In this document: one piece after another, positions 1 through 10,475 of the stretch
Layout of the letters: each line of letters opens with the position of its first letter
Numbering within the stretch: the first letter of the stretch is position 1
Assembly: GCA_027946365.1 (NCBI GenBank)
Contig: JAPEUQ010000007.1
Coordinates: forward strand, 1,426,001 to 1,490,000
DNA length: 64,000 nt
Origin: Kalmusia sp. IMI 367209
Taxonomy: Eukaryota > Ascomycota > Dothideomycetes > Pleosporales > Didymosphaeriaceae
Direction of reading: 5' to 3'
Translations under genes and position numbers: made by a program
Notes under the pieces: model-generated
What the model saw: only the letters and a program-made list of their open reading frames with translations
Told to the model about the DNA's origin: nothing
Database searches by the model: none

Positions 1-1
1 A

Positions 2-1354
2 AAATCTTCATCACAGGCAGACGGCGCACCGAAACTCTCCTCTGCTATAATAGAACAGCTAATCTCTCTGGATGAACCAGAACGTAGTTCGCAATGGCTG
101 CGGACGTGCTTTGAGGAAGACCCCACGGGTGAAATCACGCAAATACAGCTCTGGTCTGCGTACAACGCAGCCTTCCAAGAGTTGATGATGCACAATCCAT
201 CTTTCAAAGCGCTCATGCCAGCAAAGGATTTCATCACCAACGTTTCCACAACTTTCGTTGGTGCACAAGCGCAGGTAATCACAACCACCACTCCACCAAA
301 GTATACGATCAAAGGCATCCGGCCTCGTTCCGTTCCCGTGGATCCTTCAACTAAGAAACAGTATATGCGCTGCTGTTGGCATCCTCCGAGCCTGCTGAAC
401 GGGGTTTCAGATACCAAACACTCAACAGCCAAAATCGAGTGCGGTGAATTCACATCTGGTGTCAAAGCCATGTGGGAGCACATTGTGTCTGCACATCTGA
501 AAGTACCCAGAGACGATTCTGGGAAGTGGTTGCTGGAACAGAAGCCAGATATCAGCATGGAAAACGGCGATGCGGTGAGCACTACCAAGCCAATAAAATA
601 TTTCTGCCATTGGGGAGGATGTACACATTTCAATCCTTCTGGTACAGATTCGGCCCTGGAAGCTGGCCAGCATGTCAAAACACATCTGCCTGATACTGGC
701 CTCCTGCACTCGATCCATGCGAAACACAACCGAACCCCGTCGAATTCTACGCCACTTACATCGTCTGCGCAAGTCCGTCACGAAAATTTTCAGCCCCAGT
801 TCAGTCAGCCTGTGGGTCTTGGTAGCTTAGGCATGGGTGCGCGGTACAATGACAAGTACGGACATAGCGATCGGCCTGTCCCTACTGCTCAGATGCCCGC
901 TCACCAGCCTGCACCTAACTTTAGGTACTATAACACAATGACTGACGAAAGCGGTGATGCTGCTGGTCTTCCACTCTCTTCTATACTCGTTCTTCGGAAT
1001 CTAGCGCGTCAACTCGGAAAACTTCCGCCACCTTCCTCAATACATGAGATTCCCGATTCACCCACACACAAACGCACATTTAGCGAATCGAGCCCTGATA
1101 GTCGACGCACCACTGGCGGAAAGAAACCAAAATTAAGCGACGCAGCAAGAGAAAATAGGGATAGAGATATCGAGAGGGACGAGAAGGACCAGCAAGAAGC
1201 GAGGGCTGCCGGCTGGGTGTCGCGGGTCTTCACACCTGTGAAAGAACAATTGGGTTATGTAGTAGCGCACAACTTGACGCTAAGAAACTACATGGGACCG
1301 CTGTTCAAGGCCATTGCCGAAGGCGGGGTGAAAGTAATTAGCAATCATGCCTAG
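2..1354 (+). CDS. RSC9: RSC9-like subunit of the RSC chromatin-remodelling complex, 3' part
   Basis: The frame is open from the left window edge, so the 5' end lies outside. The visible 450 residues match the C-terminal half of fungal Rsc9: an RFX-like/helical stretch ending in FITNVSTTFVGAQAQV, the conserved KYTIKGIRPR segment, and a paired Cys/His region (CCWHPP, MWEHIVSAH, CHWGGC, GQHVKTHLP) that looks like C2H2-type zinc binding. A charged Lys/Arg/Asp-rich tail and a short conserved C-terminal helix follow. Rsc9 is a nuclear subunit of the RSC/SWI-SNF family, and its ARID domain would lie upstream of the window. No intron is needed in the visible part. The gene runs toward the Gly-Lys gene on the same strand with a ~0.8 kb gap. 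The family call rests on remembered motifs; the fragment itself is clearly coding. Confidence 0.8.
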   Translation, partial: KSSSQADGAPKLSSAIIEQLISLDEPERSSQWLRTCFEEDPTGEITQIQLWSAYNAAFQELMMHNPSFKALMPAKDFITNVSTTFVGAQAQVITTTTPPKYTIKGIRPRSVPVDPSTKKQYMRCCWHPPSLLNGVSDTKHSTAKIECGEFTSGVKAMWEHIVSAHLKVPRDDSGKWLLEQKPDISMENGDAVSTTKPIKYFCHWGGCTHFNPSGTDSALEAGQHVKTHLPDTGLLHSIHAKHNRTPSNSTPLTSSAQVRHENFQPQFSQPVGLGSLGMGARYNDKYGHSDRPVPTAQMPAHQPAPNFRYYNTMTDESGDAAGLPLSSILVLRNLARQLGKLPPPSSIHEIPDSPTHKRTFSESSPDSRRTTGGKKPKLSDAARENRDRDIERDEKDQQEARAAGWVSRVFTPVKEQLGYVVAHNLTLRNYMGPLFKAIAEGGVKVISNHA

Positions 1355-2132
1355 GAGGCAGGTCGCTCGATTTTGGGAGCTTAAAAGGCTTACAAACGAC
1401 GGTACGAGGAAGTTGGCGTTTCGGATCTCGAATGCTTCTGTCGAGCGGCATAGTGTCCTGGCGTTGTTGTGGGGGAGCGTGATTTGCTAATTGTAATTTT
1501 CGAGCTTGGCGTTCACCACGAGATTGACTTAGTCGTAGGACCTGCGACTGAATCGACACACCCCCGTTCTCTGATAGATTAACAGCCAAATATAGTTCTT
1601 GTTAAACCAATCTAACTTTAGCACATTCCCGTGTTCCCGCTGTTCCACGGCCAGAGATCTGTTCTGAAACCTTTTCGATACACGAGATCGCATAATACTA
1701 CGACCCACTTCCCAACCTCCACACCCATCACATATCCCGAGAGGTATCGGTCGCGCAAACATCCATTTTTGGCAACCACTCCAAACCCTAAAAATTTCCG
1801 AAAGGGTGTAAGTGCCCAGATTGGACGACGTGAGAAGGTTTCGAACCGCTCATAGGAAGAATATTTTTGGATCGTTTGGGAGGTTTGGGGCGCGGGATCG
1901 CTGTCTAGGCGGGACATGTAGTGTTTGGATTGGAAGCAAGCAAACATAATGAAAGAATTGCAGGGCGATGGGCACTGGTTGATTGCTACAAAAGGGTTTA
2001 TGATCTACGAGTGAAAGTTATTCAACACTCCAACAAGTTCAGCTAGACTGACCTACATTTTAACTCATTCTTTTCTTTCGAGGCTGGTCTTCCGCTCCTT
2101 TCAAATTCATTCACTACGTTGTTTGTTTATAG
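1355..2132. other. Intergenic: RSC9 3' flank and promoter of the Gly-Lys gene
   Basis: No convincing gene. Short open frames on both strands overlap each other and have no recognisable motif. The last ~100 bp before the next ATG are pyrimidine-rich (TTTTCTTTC runs around 2065-2105), as is common just upstream of fungal start codons. Confidence 0.6.
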
Positions 2133-3562
2133 ATGAGAATGAAGGTCGTTCTCGGTCTTCTCGTTGTGTCTGCGCTTGCGCAAGGCTTCGCTATCGACTA
2201 TGATGACTATGAGGCACCGGCTGCTGGGAAACCGCAAGATACTAGTGTTGTAGCAGCACCTACTGTAAATCCCTCTTCTCCTCCACCGCCGCCTTTGGGA
2301 GCGCCAATTCCCCCCGTGAGTGTTCCCATTCATCATTCATCCGGAGTCATGGCCTGCATGTTGCATGTTATAACGACGTGACCTCTACACATGCAAATTT
2401 ATCATTTTGGGATCATTTAAACAAGATCGCCTTCGCATGGCACAAAAGAACATGTTTGGTGTCTTTCACACATTGACTAATATCGACTCAGATCAGGAGC
2501 CCCCACGCCTCCTCCTTTGCCTTCTGGCGCCCCGGCTCCTCCGTAAGTCATCTCTCCATCGAATCTAGAGCTTTCGTCTCCTATTTCGAGACTATTGTGT
2601 CCCGCTCACCGCTGAACTCAGTTACTAACATATTGTGTATTAGTGTTGACACGCCATCGCCGCCTGGGAATGGCACTGGCCCATCTCCCCCCTCCACCAG
2701 CTGGAACTGGTGCTCCAGTACGTTTTGATGAAACTTTATTGCTATAATGAATCTGGCTAACACAACCCCCTAGCCACCACCACCGGCGGCTGCCAACTGC
2801 ACTGCGCCTCCTCCAGCCGCTCCGCCGTAAGTCCGCCTTTCATGATACGGCGAACGCTGCATACTGACAGATGACATACAGGCTCGGCACCGGTGCCCCT
2901 CCTGCGCCGCCTGCTGATCCAGCAGCAGCTAATGGAACAGCACCTACACCTCCCGATGGCAAGGGCAAGGGTAAGGGCAAGGGTAAGGATAAGGGTAAGG
3001 GCAAGGGCCACGGCAAGGGCAAAGGTACTGCATCGGCTGTACCAGCTGCTACGCCTTCAGCACCACCTACCCCGTAAGTGAATTGTCAATCAGAAGTGAA
3101 GGGAATAGATGCTCACAAGGGGTTCTAGGCTCGGCGCATGCGCTCCTCCACCTCCCGCTGATCCCGCCCAAGCTGCCAACGGCACTCAGACTACCCCTCC
3201 TGATACGAAAGGAAAGGGCAAGGGAGACGGTAAAGGAAAAGATAAGGGCAAGGGCAAGGGAGCCGGAGCCACCGCTACACCACCTGCTCCGTAAGTATGT
3301 CCAAGTGCAAATAAAGGATATCATACTGACTGGGGATGTTAGACTCGGTACCGGCATGGCTGCTCCAGCTGGAGCTGCAAATGCTACAGAGGTTGCACCT
3401 CCTGATGCGAAGGGCAAGGGTAAGGGTAAGGGTAAGGGTGATGATGAAGAAGAGGATGAAGAAGAAGATGAAGAAGAGGAGGATGAAGAAATGGAAGATG
3501 TTGTGGCGGTTGGTGTGAAGGGGAAAGGGGGTGACAGACGGAGGATGGCGAAGGTGTTCTAG
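2133..3562 (+). CDS. Secreted-type low-complexity protein with Gly-Lys repeats and duplicated exons
   Basis: Predicted join of 2133-2315, 2497-2542, 2644-2717, 2774-2826, 2882-3073, 3129-3290 and 3343-3562: 309 residues, in frame throughout, with GT/AG at every junction (donors GTGAGT, GTAAGT, GTACGT). Residues 1-20 (MRMKVVLGLLVVSALAQGFA) look like a signal peptide, followed by an acidic IDYDDYE. Then come Pro/Ala-rich linkers. The last three exons each start with L-G-(T/A) and carry a tract of alternating Gly and Lys; the final exon adds a Glu/Asp-rich run and a basic tail. Introns before exons 5, 6 and 7 are all phase 2 and only 52-55 bp, so exons 5 and 6 are symmetric modules that can be duplicated without breaking frame. 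I know no family. It could be a cell-wall or secreted protein, or a fast-evolving effector. Exons 2-3 are the weakest part of the model (see findings). Confidence 0.6.
2882..3441 (+). repeat. Tandem exon modules with Gly-Lys tracts
   Basis: Three successive exons start with the same L-G motif, pass through a Pro/Ala/Asn-Gly-Thr linker and a PPD-(G/T/A)-K motif, and then run into alternating Gly-Lys codons (AAGGGC/AAGGGT repeats, roughly 2960-3036, 3209-3262 and 3409-3441). The matching phase-2 boundaries and near-equal intron sizes point to exon duplication rather than chance low complexity. Confidence 0.7.
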
Positions 3563-4145
3563 GCTTGCGTTGTGACAGTCGATATTGCGTTAACAATAAG
3601 GGAGTACGATGAGAAACATCGAGTGTTCGAACTCGGACGAGCTGGAATCGGATTCAGATGGCCCAGGAACAGTGAGACACGTGCTACACCAATCATCGTA
3701 TGTATATTCACACAGGCTGTGGATACTGCACAGAGCCATTATAGGCTGCGCTTTCCGCATCATGCTTTTAAAATGCCTTCATATCTCGTTGGATCATGAG
3801 GAATGGCTAGACTATGGGTGAACAGTTGATACGAAAAGGCTTGTTCAGCTTGAATGTATTTCATATCGCAAATAGTCGTTTAGTCCTGCAAAAATGGCTG
3901 TGAACTTCATACATATTAATTCTCATGACTCTGCCACATACATTTGGGAGAAGAAACTTCTACAGAACGGAACATTTTTGGAGATGTAGGGTTGATTGTT
4001 CGGTTTCAAGGTGTGGTAGTTCCATTCGAGCTGACTAACACCCCTCTCATCACTCGCGTTTGCCCCGCCACGCCACCAAAAAGTTTCCAGCGAACCCCGC
4101 CAGATTGTCAACCCGAAATATTTCCCACACCCTTCATAGCGAAAA
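3563..4145. other. Intergenic: 3' flank of Gly-Lys gene and DPH2 promoter
   Basis: Nothing coding that I can support. Short overlapping frames continue past the stop but have no motif. The segment directly before 4146 should hold the DPH2 promoter; no clear TATA box is visible. Confidence 0.5.
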
Positions 4146-5882
4146 ATGGCCGTCCATGCGCCCGAAACCGCACCCGTCCTCTCCACGCCCGATACACATA
4201 TTTTTGAAGACCCTACGCCTGCAGTCGATACGTCGAGTCTCCCCCGACTATCTCATGAGCAGGTTGCGCTCACGTATGAGATCGAGAGGACAGTGAGGGA
4301 AATTAGGGAAGGGAGATGGAAGAGGATTGCGCTACAATTTCCGGATCGCATGCTGGTGGATGCGCCGAGGGTGTATGAGGGATTGGCCAAAGGATTGAGG
4401 GGTTCGCGGGGGAGAAGCGATGGGGCACGGAAGCATGAGGGTGTCAACGGGACAAATGCGGAGGGTGACATAGAGGAAAAATTAGAAAGACTGGAGATGA
4501 GCAAAGAAACAGAGGAGGAAAAGAGGCTATTTATACTGGCAGATACGTCGTATGGCGCCTGTTGCGTGGACGAGGTCGCTGCAGAACATGTCGACGCCGA
4601 TGTCGTCGTGCATTACGGACGCTCGTGTCTTTCACCACCTTCAAGGTTGCCGGTTATATACGTCTTCACCGAGCGAGCCCTGGACCTGGACCCGCTGATA
4701 TCGACGTTCAAGCAGACGTACCCGGAGAAGGACAAGAAGATCGTGCTCATGGCGGATATTCCGTATTCGCACCACGTACCGACCCTTAACGCTCGCCTTC
4801 GCGATGACGGGTATACCAATTTATTTGCGACCGATATCGTGCATAACCCGGGGAGTCTACTGCCGAACCGCACTATACCAGAGGAAGCAGAGAATTCAAA
4901 AGATGCGCTCAGGGAATGGCATCTATTCCACATCTCCGACCCTCCGCCGTCCCTGCTGCTCACTCTCTCTTCCCGCGTCGCTTCAACACATATATACCCC
5001 ACCGACACTCCCGCCCCATCAGCAACGCTCGCTTCGACTTCCCTCGCCCTACGCCGGCGCTACGCCCTCCTTACCTCACTCTCTTCAGCCTCTGTTTTCG
5101 GTATACTGATCAACACACTCAGCGTGAAGAATTACATGCACATTCTCTCTCACGTACAGAAGCAAATCGCTGCCGCTGGGAAGAAAGCATACACCTTCGT
5201 CGTCGGCAAGGTCAACGCAGCCAAAGTCGCCAACTTCAGCGAGATTGGCGGCTGGGTCGTCATCGGGTGCTGGGAGAGCAGCTTAATCGAGAGCAAAGAC
5301 TTTTGGAAGCCGCTCATCACTCCGTTCGAGCTGGGAATCGCGTTGCAAAGGGATGAGGAGAGAGTCTGGACAGGGGCGTGGGAGGCAGACTACCAAAGTG
5401 TGCTAGAAGAGGAGAAAGACCGGCCCAACGGAACCGTCAATGGCGTGGGTGAGAATCATAAAGAGCAGGAGGAATTGGAAGAAAATGGCGATGCCGATCC
5501 AAACGCAGAGTACGACTCCGAAGAGGAATCCGCGCCTCCAGAATTCGACCTCCGCACCGGCCGCTACGTGTCGCATTCAAGGCCCATGCGCACTACCGCA
5601 CCCAGAGTTACCTCCAATTCTCAGTCGCAGCTCCAGAATGGACAGGCAAAGCCCACAAGCACTGCGTTGACGAAACGCGCCAATGGCGATCTGGCGCAGG
5701 TCGGGGGCGTGGTGTCGCCGGGTGCGGAATTCCTGCGTGAGAAACGGACGTGGCAGGGATTAGGCAGTGACCACAGAGAGGAGGAGACTAATGGGGTGAA
5801 TAGAAATGCGGCGAATATGGAAGAGGGGAGGAGTGGAATCGCGAGGGGTTATGTTGTCGGTGACGAGGATAGGGTGCATTGA
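4146..5882 (+). CDS. DPH2: Diphthamide biosynthesis protein 2
   Basis: A single-exon gene of 578 residues, close to the usual fungal length (yeast Dph2 is 534). Dph2 pairs with Dph1 in an iron-sulfur enzyme that moves the 3-amino-3-carboxypropyl group of S-adenosylmethionine onto a histidine of elongation factor 2, the first step of diphthamide synthesis in the cytosol. Family signatures are RIALQFPDRML near residue 60, ADTSYGACCVDEVAAEHV near 130, VVHYGRSCLSP near 155 and GCWESSLIESKDFWKPLITP near 375-395. The Cys residues in the last three blocks are those expected for cluster binding. The C-terminal ~150 residues are acidic and low complexity, with PPEFDLRTGRYV near 460 as a conserved island. 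The ATG at 4146 follows an A-rich context (GAAAAATGG) and gives a normal N terminus. Confidence 0.93.
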   Translation: MAVHAPETAPVLSTPDTHIFEDPTPAVDTSSLPRLSHEQVALTYEIERTVREIREGRWKRIALQFPDRMLVDAPRVYEGLAKGLRGSRGRSDGARKHEGVNGTNAEGDIEEKLERLEMSKETEEEKRLFILADTSYGACCVDEVAAEHVDADVVVHYGRSCLSPPSRLPVIYVFTERALDLDPLISTFKQTYPEKDKKIVLMADIPYSHHVPTLNARLRDDGYTNLFATDIVHNPGSLLPNRTIPEEAENSKDALREWHLFHISDPPPSLLLTLSSRVASTHIYPTDTPAPSATLASTSLALRRRYALLTSLSSASVFGILINTLSVKNYMHILSHVQKQIAAAGKKAYTFVVGKVNAAKVANFSEIGGWVVIGCWESSLIESKDFWKPLITPFELGIALQRDEERVWTGAWEADYQSVLEEEKDRPNGTVNGVGENHKEQEELEENGDADPNAEYDSEEESAPPEFDLRTGRYVSHSRPMRTTAPRVTSNSQSQLQNGQAKPTSTALTKRANGDLAQVGGVVSPGAEFLREKRTWQGLGSDHREEETNGVNRNAANMEEGRSGIARGYVVGDEDRVH

Positions 5883-6430
5883 TATATGCAGCTCGTCAGG
5901 TAGCAGTCTAGCATTCTTGGGACCTGTTGAATTGAGAAAAATACGAATTTTCATGCCACTGTCAAGACTCATATGTAGAGCCTCTGGATCCGTCATCACT
6001 TACGGCTCTACGATCCGTTAACGTAAGGCTGCGGGATTTTGGTTGCGCCATCATGAAAGACCATGTCTGATCTCTTGGTTCATAACATAAGATAATTCAC
6101 GGTGACTCAGATAAGACCCTTGCATAGATGATTTAGATGCACATGCTTCCATTGCCCTACTGTGCTTCTATGATTTTAACCTTATATTTGTGAACCATAA
6201 TCATTTCAGCATATGGTAGGTTCGACGTCGTCAAATGCAATGCAAGCGTACAGCACGCACCTTCCATACACCGACCCATCCGACATAAATAGGAGCTTTG
6301 TACGGAGGAGATACGTCTACCTGACATAAAAGAGGTGGACGAGCTATACGATACTTTTATCGAAGAAGAGCAAGTCGTCCCATCACGCGACAACCATCAG
6401 TAAAATCGGAACTAAAACCCGGCCAAAGAA
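5883..6430. other. Convergent intergenic region between DPH2 and the Zn2Cys6 gene
   Basis: The two genes converge here, so it should carry both 3' ends. I see AT-rich stretches but no gene, repeat or RNA structure I would defend. Confidence 0.5.
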
Positions 6431-8104
6431 TCATTTATATTGCGTCGCCGTCGTAACGCTAAAGATCACCATGCCCAACGCATCCATATCCCTCACCCAC
6501 GCCCCGACCCTCTCCTCATCCTTCGTCCCCGTCGACGGCCACAACTCGCCCAATCGCAGCCCGCCACCCTCCCACTCCCCAACGTGCACATCGTACAGCC
6601 TGCGCCAGGCGCTCTCGTCGTCGGCGCCCCACAGCTTGGCGCTGCACGGCGCGAGCAGGTCGGCCAGCTCGTCGCCCAGGATGCACGACTGCGACGAGAA
6701 GGTGTTGACCACGTCGTCGAGCATGTACATGGCGAACAGGGAGCGGCGCTTTGCTTCTGCGAGGGCCCAGGCGCGCCAGGGCGGGCGCTGGGGCGCGGCG
6801 GGGCGCTCCCAGGGGTGCTCGAGGCCTGTGAGGGCGATGGTGTGGGCGAAGTCTTGGAGGTCCACTGTGGAGGTGTGTGCGTCAGAAATCTCCATCCCAG
6901 AAAATATCATCCAAGATATGGGTTGCAGAAGAGGGGACGGAGGAAGGGAAGGGCTACGCACGCATGATGGACTGGGGAACTACCGGTTCCGCCGACGGAT
7001 CGAGCAAGAGCGTGACGTACATGATATACGCCTGGAACGCAGCGAGTAGAGCAAACGGGTCGTACTTTTGCCTCTGCACGATACACTGTCAGTCTCTTTC
7101 ACACTCTCATGCTGCAAGATGCCTAATCGAGCACACACACACACTAACATACCTCTCTAAACAACCTCTCCATCTCCCCACCGTCGTCCCCCTCACAATC
7201 ACACCCGCCCCCACCTGCCCCTCCCACATCCTCGCGATGCTCGCGCAATTCTCCAGCGTGCGGGGCAGCTTCCGTCCCACGCGCTGCAGTCCGTGGACGA
7301 TGGGCGGGAAGTCGCCTCTGCACAGCACCTGCGGATACGTCTTGAGCACGCCGTGGATGAAGACGGCGGTGCCGCGGCGCAGCTCCTTGGGCTGCTGGCC
7401 TGGGCGCGGGACCCAGCCTTCTAGCCAGCGGTCGCGGACCCGAGATGCGTCGACGGTGCAGAGGAGGTCGATGTTGGTGGCTTGGGCGGCGGCGGCATCT
7501 CGGTTGCTGGCTGCGGCGGGAGCATTAAAGGATGTTCTTTCTTTGGGTAGATGAGATGTGTAGATAGGTACCTATGTTACGTACTTTGAGCGCTCTGCCG
7601 TATAGAGCGTGTATTCGCTGCTTCGTCTCGCGGCGCACTTATGCTCGTAGGAGGACTGACGGGAAATAAATGACCAGAACCGCCGTTAAGCGACGAGACC
7701 ACGTTAGAACCAGTCGAAAGGCTCAATGCATCTGTACCGAGAGCAAAAGTAGATACATCTTGCACTCTGTTTTGCGTCTCTTCAGCAGCTGTCCCGGTGT
7801 AGTCACATGGAACGCCACGGCGTGTCTGAACGGCGGATTCGAGTCAGCCACTATCTTTCAAGCTCCCGTTCAAACCGGCCACTATGCATAGCCTACTACT
7901 AAAATGTGGTTACATGGAAGTCTCCCTAATCTTACGTACACACTTCGAACACACCGGCCTTTTGTGATCACATCGAACCTTTGCTTCGAAACACTGTAGA
8001 CAAGCCTTCCTGCGCGGCGGAGTGCCGGTAGGGCCTGAATTCACAGAGAAGGAAGCCGATTCTCGTAGACTCTGGCGTTTCCGTTTCGGTGGCATGGGTG
8101 GCAT
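6431..8104 (-). CDS. Zn2Cys6 (fungal binuclear cluster) transcription factor
   Basis: Predicted exons on the minus strand: 8104-7940, 7825-7585, 7540-7149, 7085-6962 and 6864-6431 (451 residues). The first junction joins two halves of the DNA-binding motif: CLQCFEAKVRCDHKRPVCSKC before the intron and TRRGVPC after it, giving the exact C-x2-C-x6-C-x6-C-x2-C-x6-C spacing, preceded by a basic KRKRQ. The rest resembles the regulatory half of fungal Zn2Cys6 factors (LPRTLENCASIARMW; KYDPFALLAAFQAYIMYVTL; AEAKRRSLFAMYMLDDV). The start at 8104 is the first ATG; 8095 is possible. The exon-3 end is uncertain: a GTTAGT donor keeps everything open, but a conserved-looking frame shifts by one at a G run near 7165-7180. 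The target genes are unknown. The lysophospholipase gene lies ~330 bp upstream on the same strand. Confidence 0.75.
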
Positions 8105-8434
8105 GGGTGGTGCAAGGATAAGTGATGTATTCTCGAGAACTGATGACGTCGGAGTACCGAAGTCTTGGCGTCGGCTTTCCGAGCGTTGGTAACTTTCACT
8201 GAAAAGCCATGATTTCCTTGCTAATATGTAGTTTGGATTTTCTACAAAGTATGTCCAAATGCCGCTATTTGCACATTTCACATGTAACCCATCGCTAAAA
8301 GATCAATAGAGAGACGCCCAGCGATGCCAATACCCTGCCCTGAAAATGCCCAACCCAATATCGGAAAAGAGGGTATCCAAAATATCCAAACATAATCATG
8401 ACTTGAAAAGCGCAAAAACCAGCATCATACACAA
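8105..8434. other. Intergenic between lysophospholipase and Zn2Cys6 gene
   Basis: About 330 bp holding the 3' end of the lysophospholipase gene and the promoter/5' leader of the regulator. The regulator's frame stays open upstream to about 8281 but only from a GTG, so I leave that stretch out. Confidence 0.5.
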
Positions 8435-10475
8435 TTACATCATCAATAATCCTGAAACAGCCGCCACAGCTGCAGCACCAAGAATGTTCGGGACAAACTT
8501 GCCAACACCGTTCTTCACCTTGACCTCTTGCCCAATCAACGCAGGCCAATACGGCGCTGGTGTGTTTGAAGCGCGAGTACCATTCCAGCAGTACTTGTCG
8601 AAGCACTTCTCGCACGCATCTGGTACATCCGTGCCAGTGCGATTGAGCGAGCGGGAGATGATAGCGCAGCCCACGCAGGTAGACCAGTCGTCGTAGCCGG
8701 CACGCGAATTATTGCCCATGGTGGCAACATCGTACCCGTTCTGGATCATAGCGTTACGCTCCTCGTTTGTGTAGTCTAATTTGTCAAAGGTTGATGTGTT
8801 GGACAGGAAGACATAGGGCGCATTGGGAATGTACACGATGATGGGGGAGACACCCTTCCCGGTCAGATTTCCCGAGTTGCAGCCAAAGAACGTGGGGCGA
8901 TTATTCAGGCCAAGATTGACGAAGGTGTTCTGATCAGGGATATATGGGAATGCGGTGCCGTTCTGCATAGTAGCATTGGTAGTACGCGCGTATGTTGCGA
9001 CCAAACTTGTTCCGTTAGGCCAATTCTGTGCGGAGTCTGTGGGCTCGACAGTATCGGCGGAAGAGTCGATGGCAAAAACTACATCCACATCGCGGGACGG
9101 TTGAATAAGTGGGTTGAGCGGGATGTTCTGCAGATCCTCGCCGCCGTCTACGAGAGTAAGCCTGTCGTCGTTGGCGCTAGGGTTGCTGCGCTTGTTGAAG
9201 CCTTGGAAAGGATTGGGGGTGTAGTCAGCAATATCGTTGTCGGAATCGCCTAGTGCTCCCAGAATGCCCTTAAGGGCATCTTGGAGAACTGCGGGAGTCG
9301 AACTGTCGTTGTTCAAGTTCAGAATAAGTTGGTTGAATAGTGAAGAGCTGGTACCCATGACAAAACCGCCGTTGTCGAAACCGGCGATACACTTCTCATT
9401 GTCGGGTAGCTCGCCATTGCTAAAGTTTGATCCGATGTATTTCAAAGGAGCAAAACCATACAGGGTCGGATCGAAACTCCCCATTTCGTAAGGATTGAAC
9501 TCGATGTTCGTGGCATTCAATGACAGTACCGTCTCCCCAGGGGCCCTTTCCAGAGCAACGAGGATGGGAAATGGCGCGTCACCATTCTTGAAATCATTGT
9601 CATCTTGGATTGAGGAAAATGTATATCCGGGGCCACCATCGGTGGCGTTGACAAGCTGAAATGAGAGAGCTCGAGACCAATAGTCCGTAAGTGAGGTGTC
9701 GAACCCCCCGGGAGCATCTGCTTTATCGGTAACTGTATCGACCAGGTTGCCGTAGTACTGAGCAGTACTCAGAATCTGGATGCCTCCAGTCTCGGGACCC
9801 TTCAAAATCGAATTTCCCAACTGCCATATATCGCCTGGCTCATTCTGATCGATGATGTTCTGCACGGAAGTGAAGTTGTTCATGTAAATGCTTCCTACAA
9901 GCCAGCCACCGCCCGACAAACCGGCGATGTAGGTCGATGACTGCAATAAGCCACCAAGTTGCCCTGCGCTTGTCGAATTGGGTGTGCGGCTGTCAAATGC
10001 TGCGAGCGCACCAGCTCCGTTCAACATGGCACGATAACCACCTCCGGAGAAAGCAATGCCAATGTTTGGTAAATTCGTAGTGTTATCGCGATTGTTATCG
10101 ATATATTTTCCAGCGTCGAAACCATCGATGTTCAATCGAGTCAAAAGCTCGCGCATGGGATCCACGGTCTTGGGTCGTCTCGTCTTCAGCCATGATTTCT
10201 CACCTTCCGAGATCCCATCAGCTGATCGGATGCTCGGCCGAGTTGATGGGCAATCAACTTCTGCTGGTGCGTAGCCATTGGGAGCTTGAGCTGTTGCTCT
10301 TTTGTAAACATCTACTGCCTTGTATGCTGCATTTGCTTCAATTTGTTCAATTTCTCTCCGGCCAACTGAGGAGGCTGCAATATTTGTGAGCACAGATCAA
10401 GGCTACGTATGTGGAGACCAGCTTACCACTTCCCAGCGAGGCCAGAGCTGACGCTGCGAACAATGAATACTTCAT
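8435..10475 (-). CDS. Lysophospholipase / phospholipase B, GPI-type
   Basis: Two exons (10475-10427 and 10374-8435) give 662 residues, typical for fungal phospholipase B. The enzyme removes fatty acids from (lyso)phospholipids at the cell surface or outside the cell. Exon 1 encodes a signal peptide (MKYSLFAASALASLGS). The cPLA2-type catalytic set is visible: oxyanion loop FSGGGYRAMLNG near residue 125, nucleophile motif GLSGGGW near 168-174 (Ser about 170), and LTLVDGGEDLQNIPLNPL near 425 with the catalytic Asp. Many N-x-S/T sites suggest heavy N-glycosylation, and the C-terminal Cys pairs fit the family. A hydrophobic C terminus (NILGAAAVAAVSGLLMM) after a small-residue stretch fits GPI-anchor addition. 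The intron has a GTAAGC donor and TTGCAG acceptor. Confidence 0.93.

Noticed and set aside
6431..10475. Regulator-enzyme pair or secondary-metabolite cluster (Zn2Cys6 factor next to lysophospholipase)
   Set aside because: No synthase, transporter or tailoring enzymes nearby; adjacency alone is weak.
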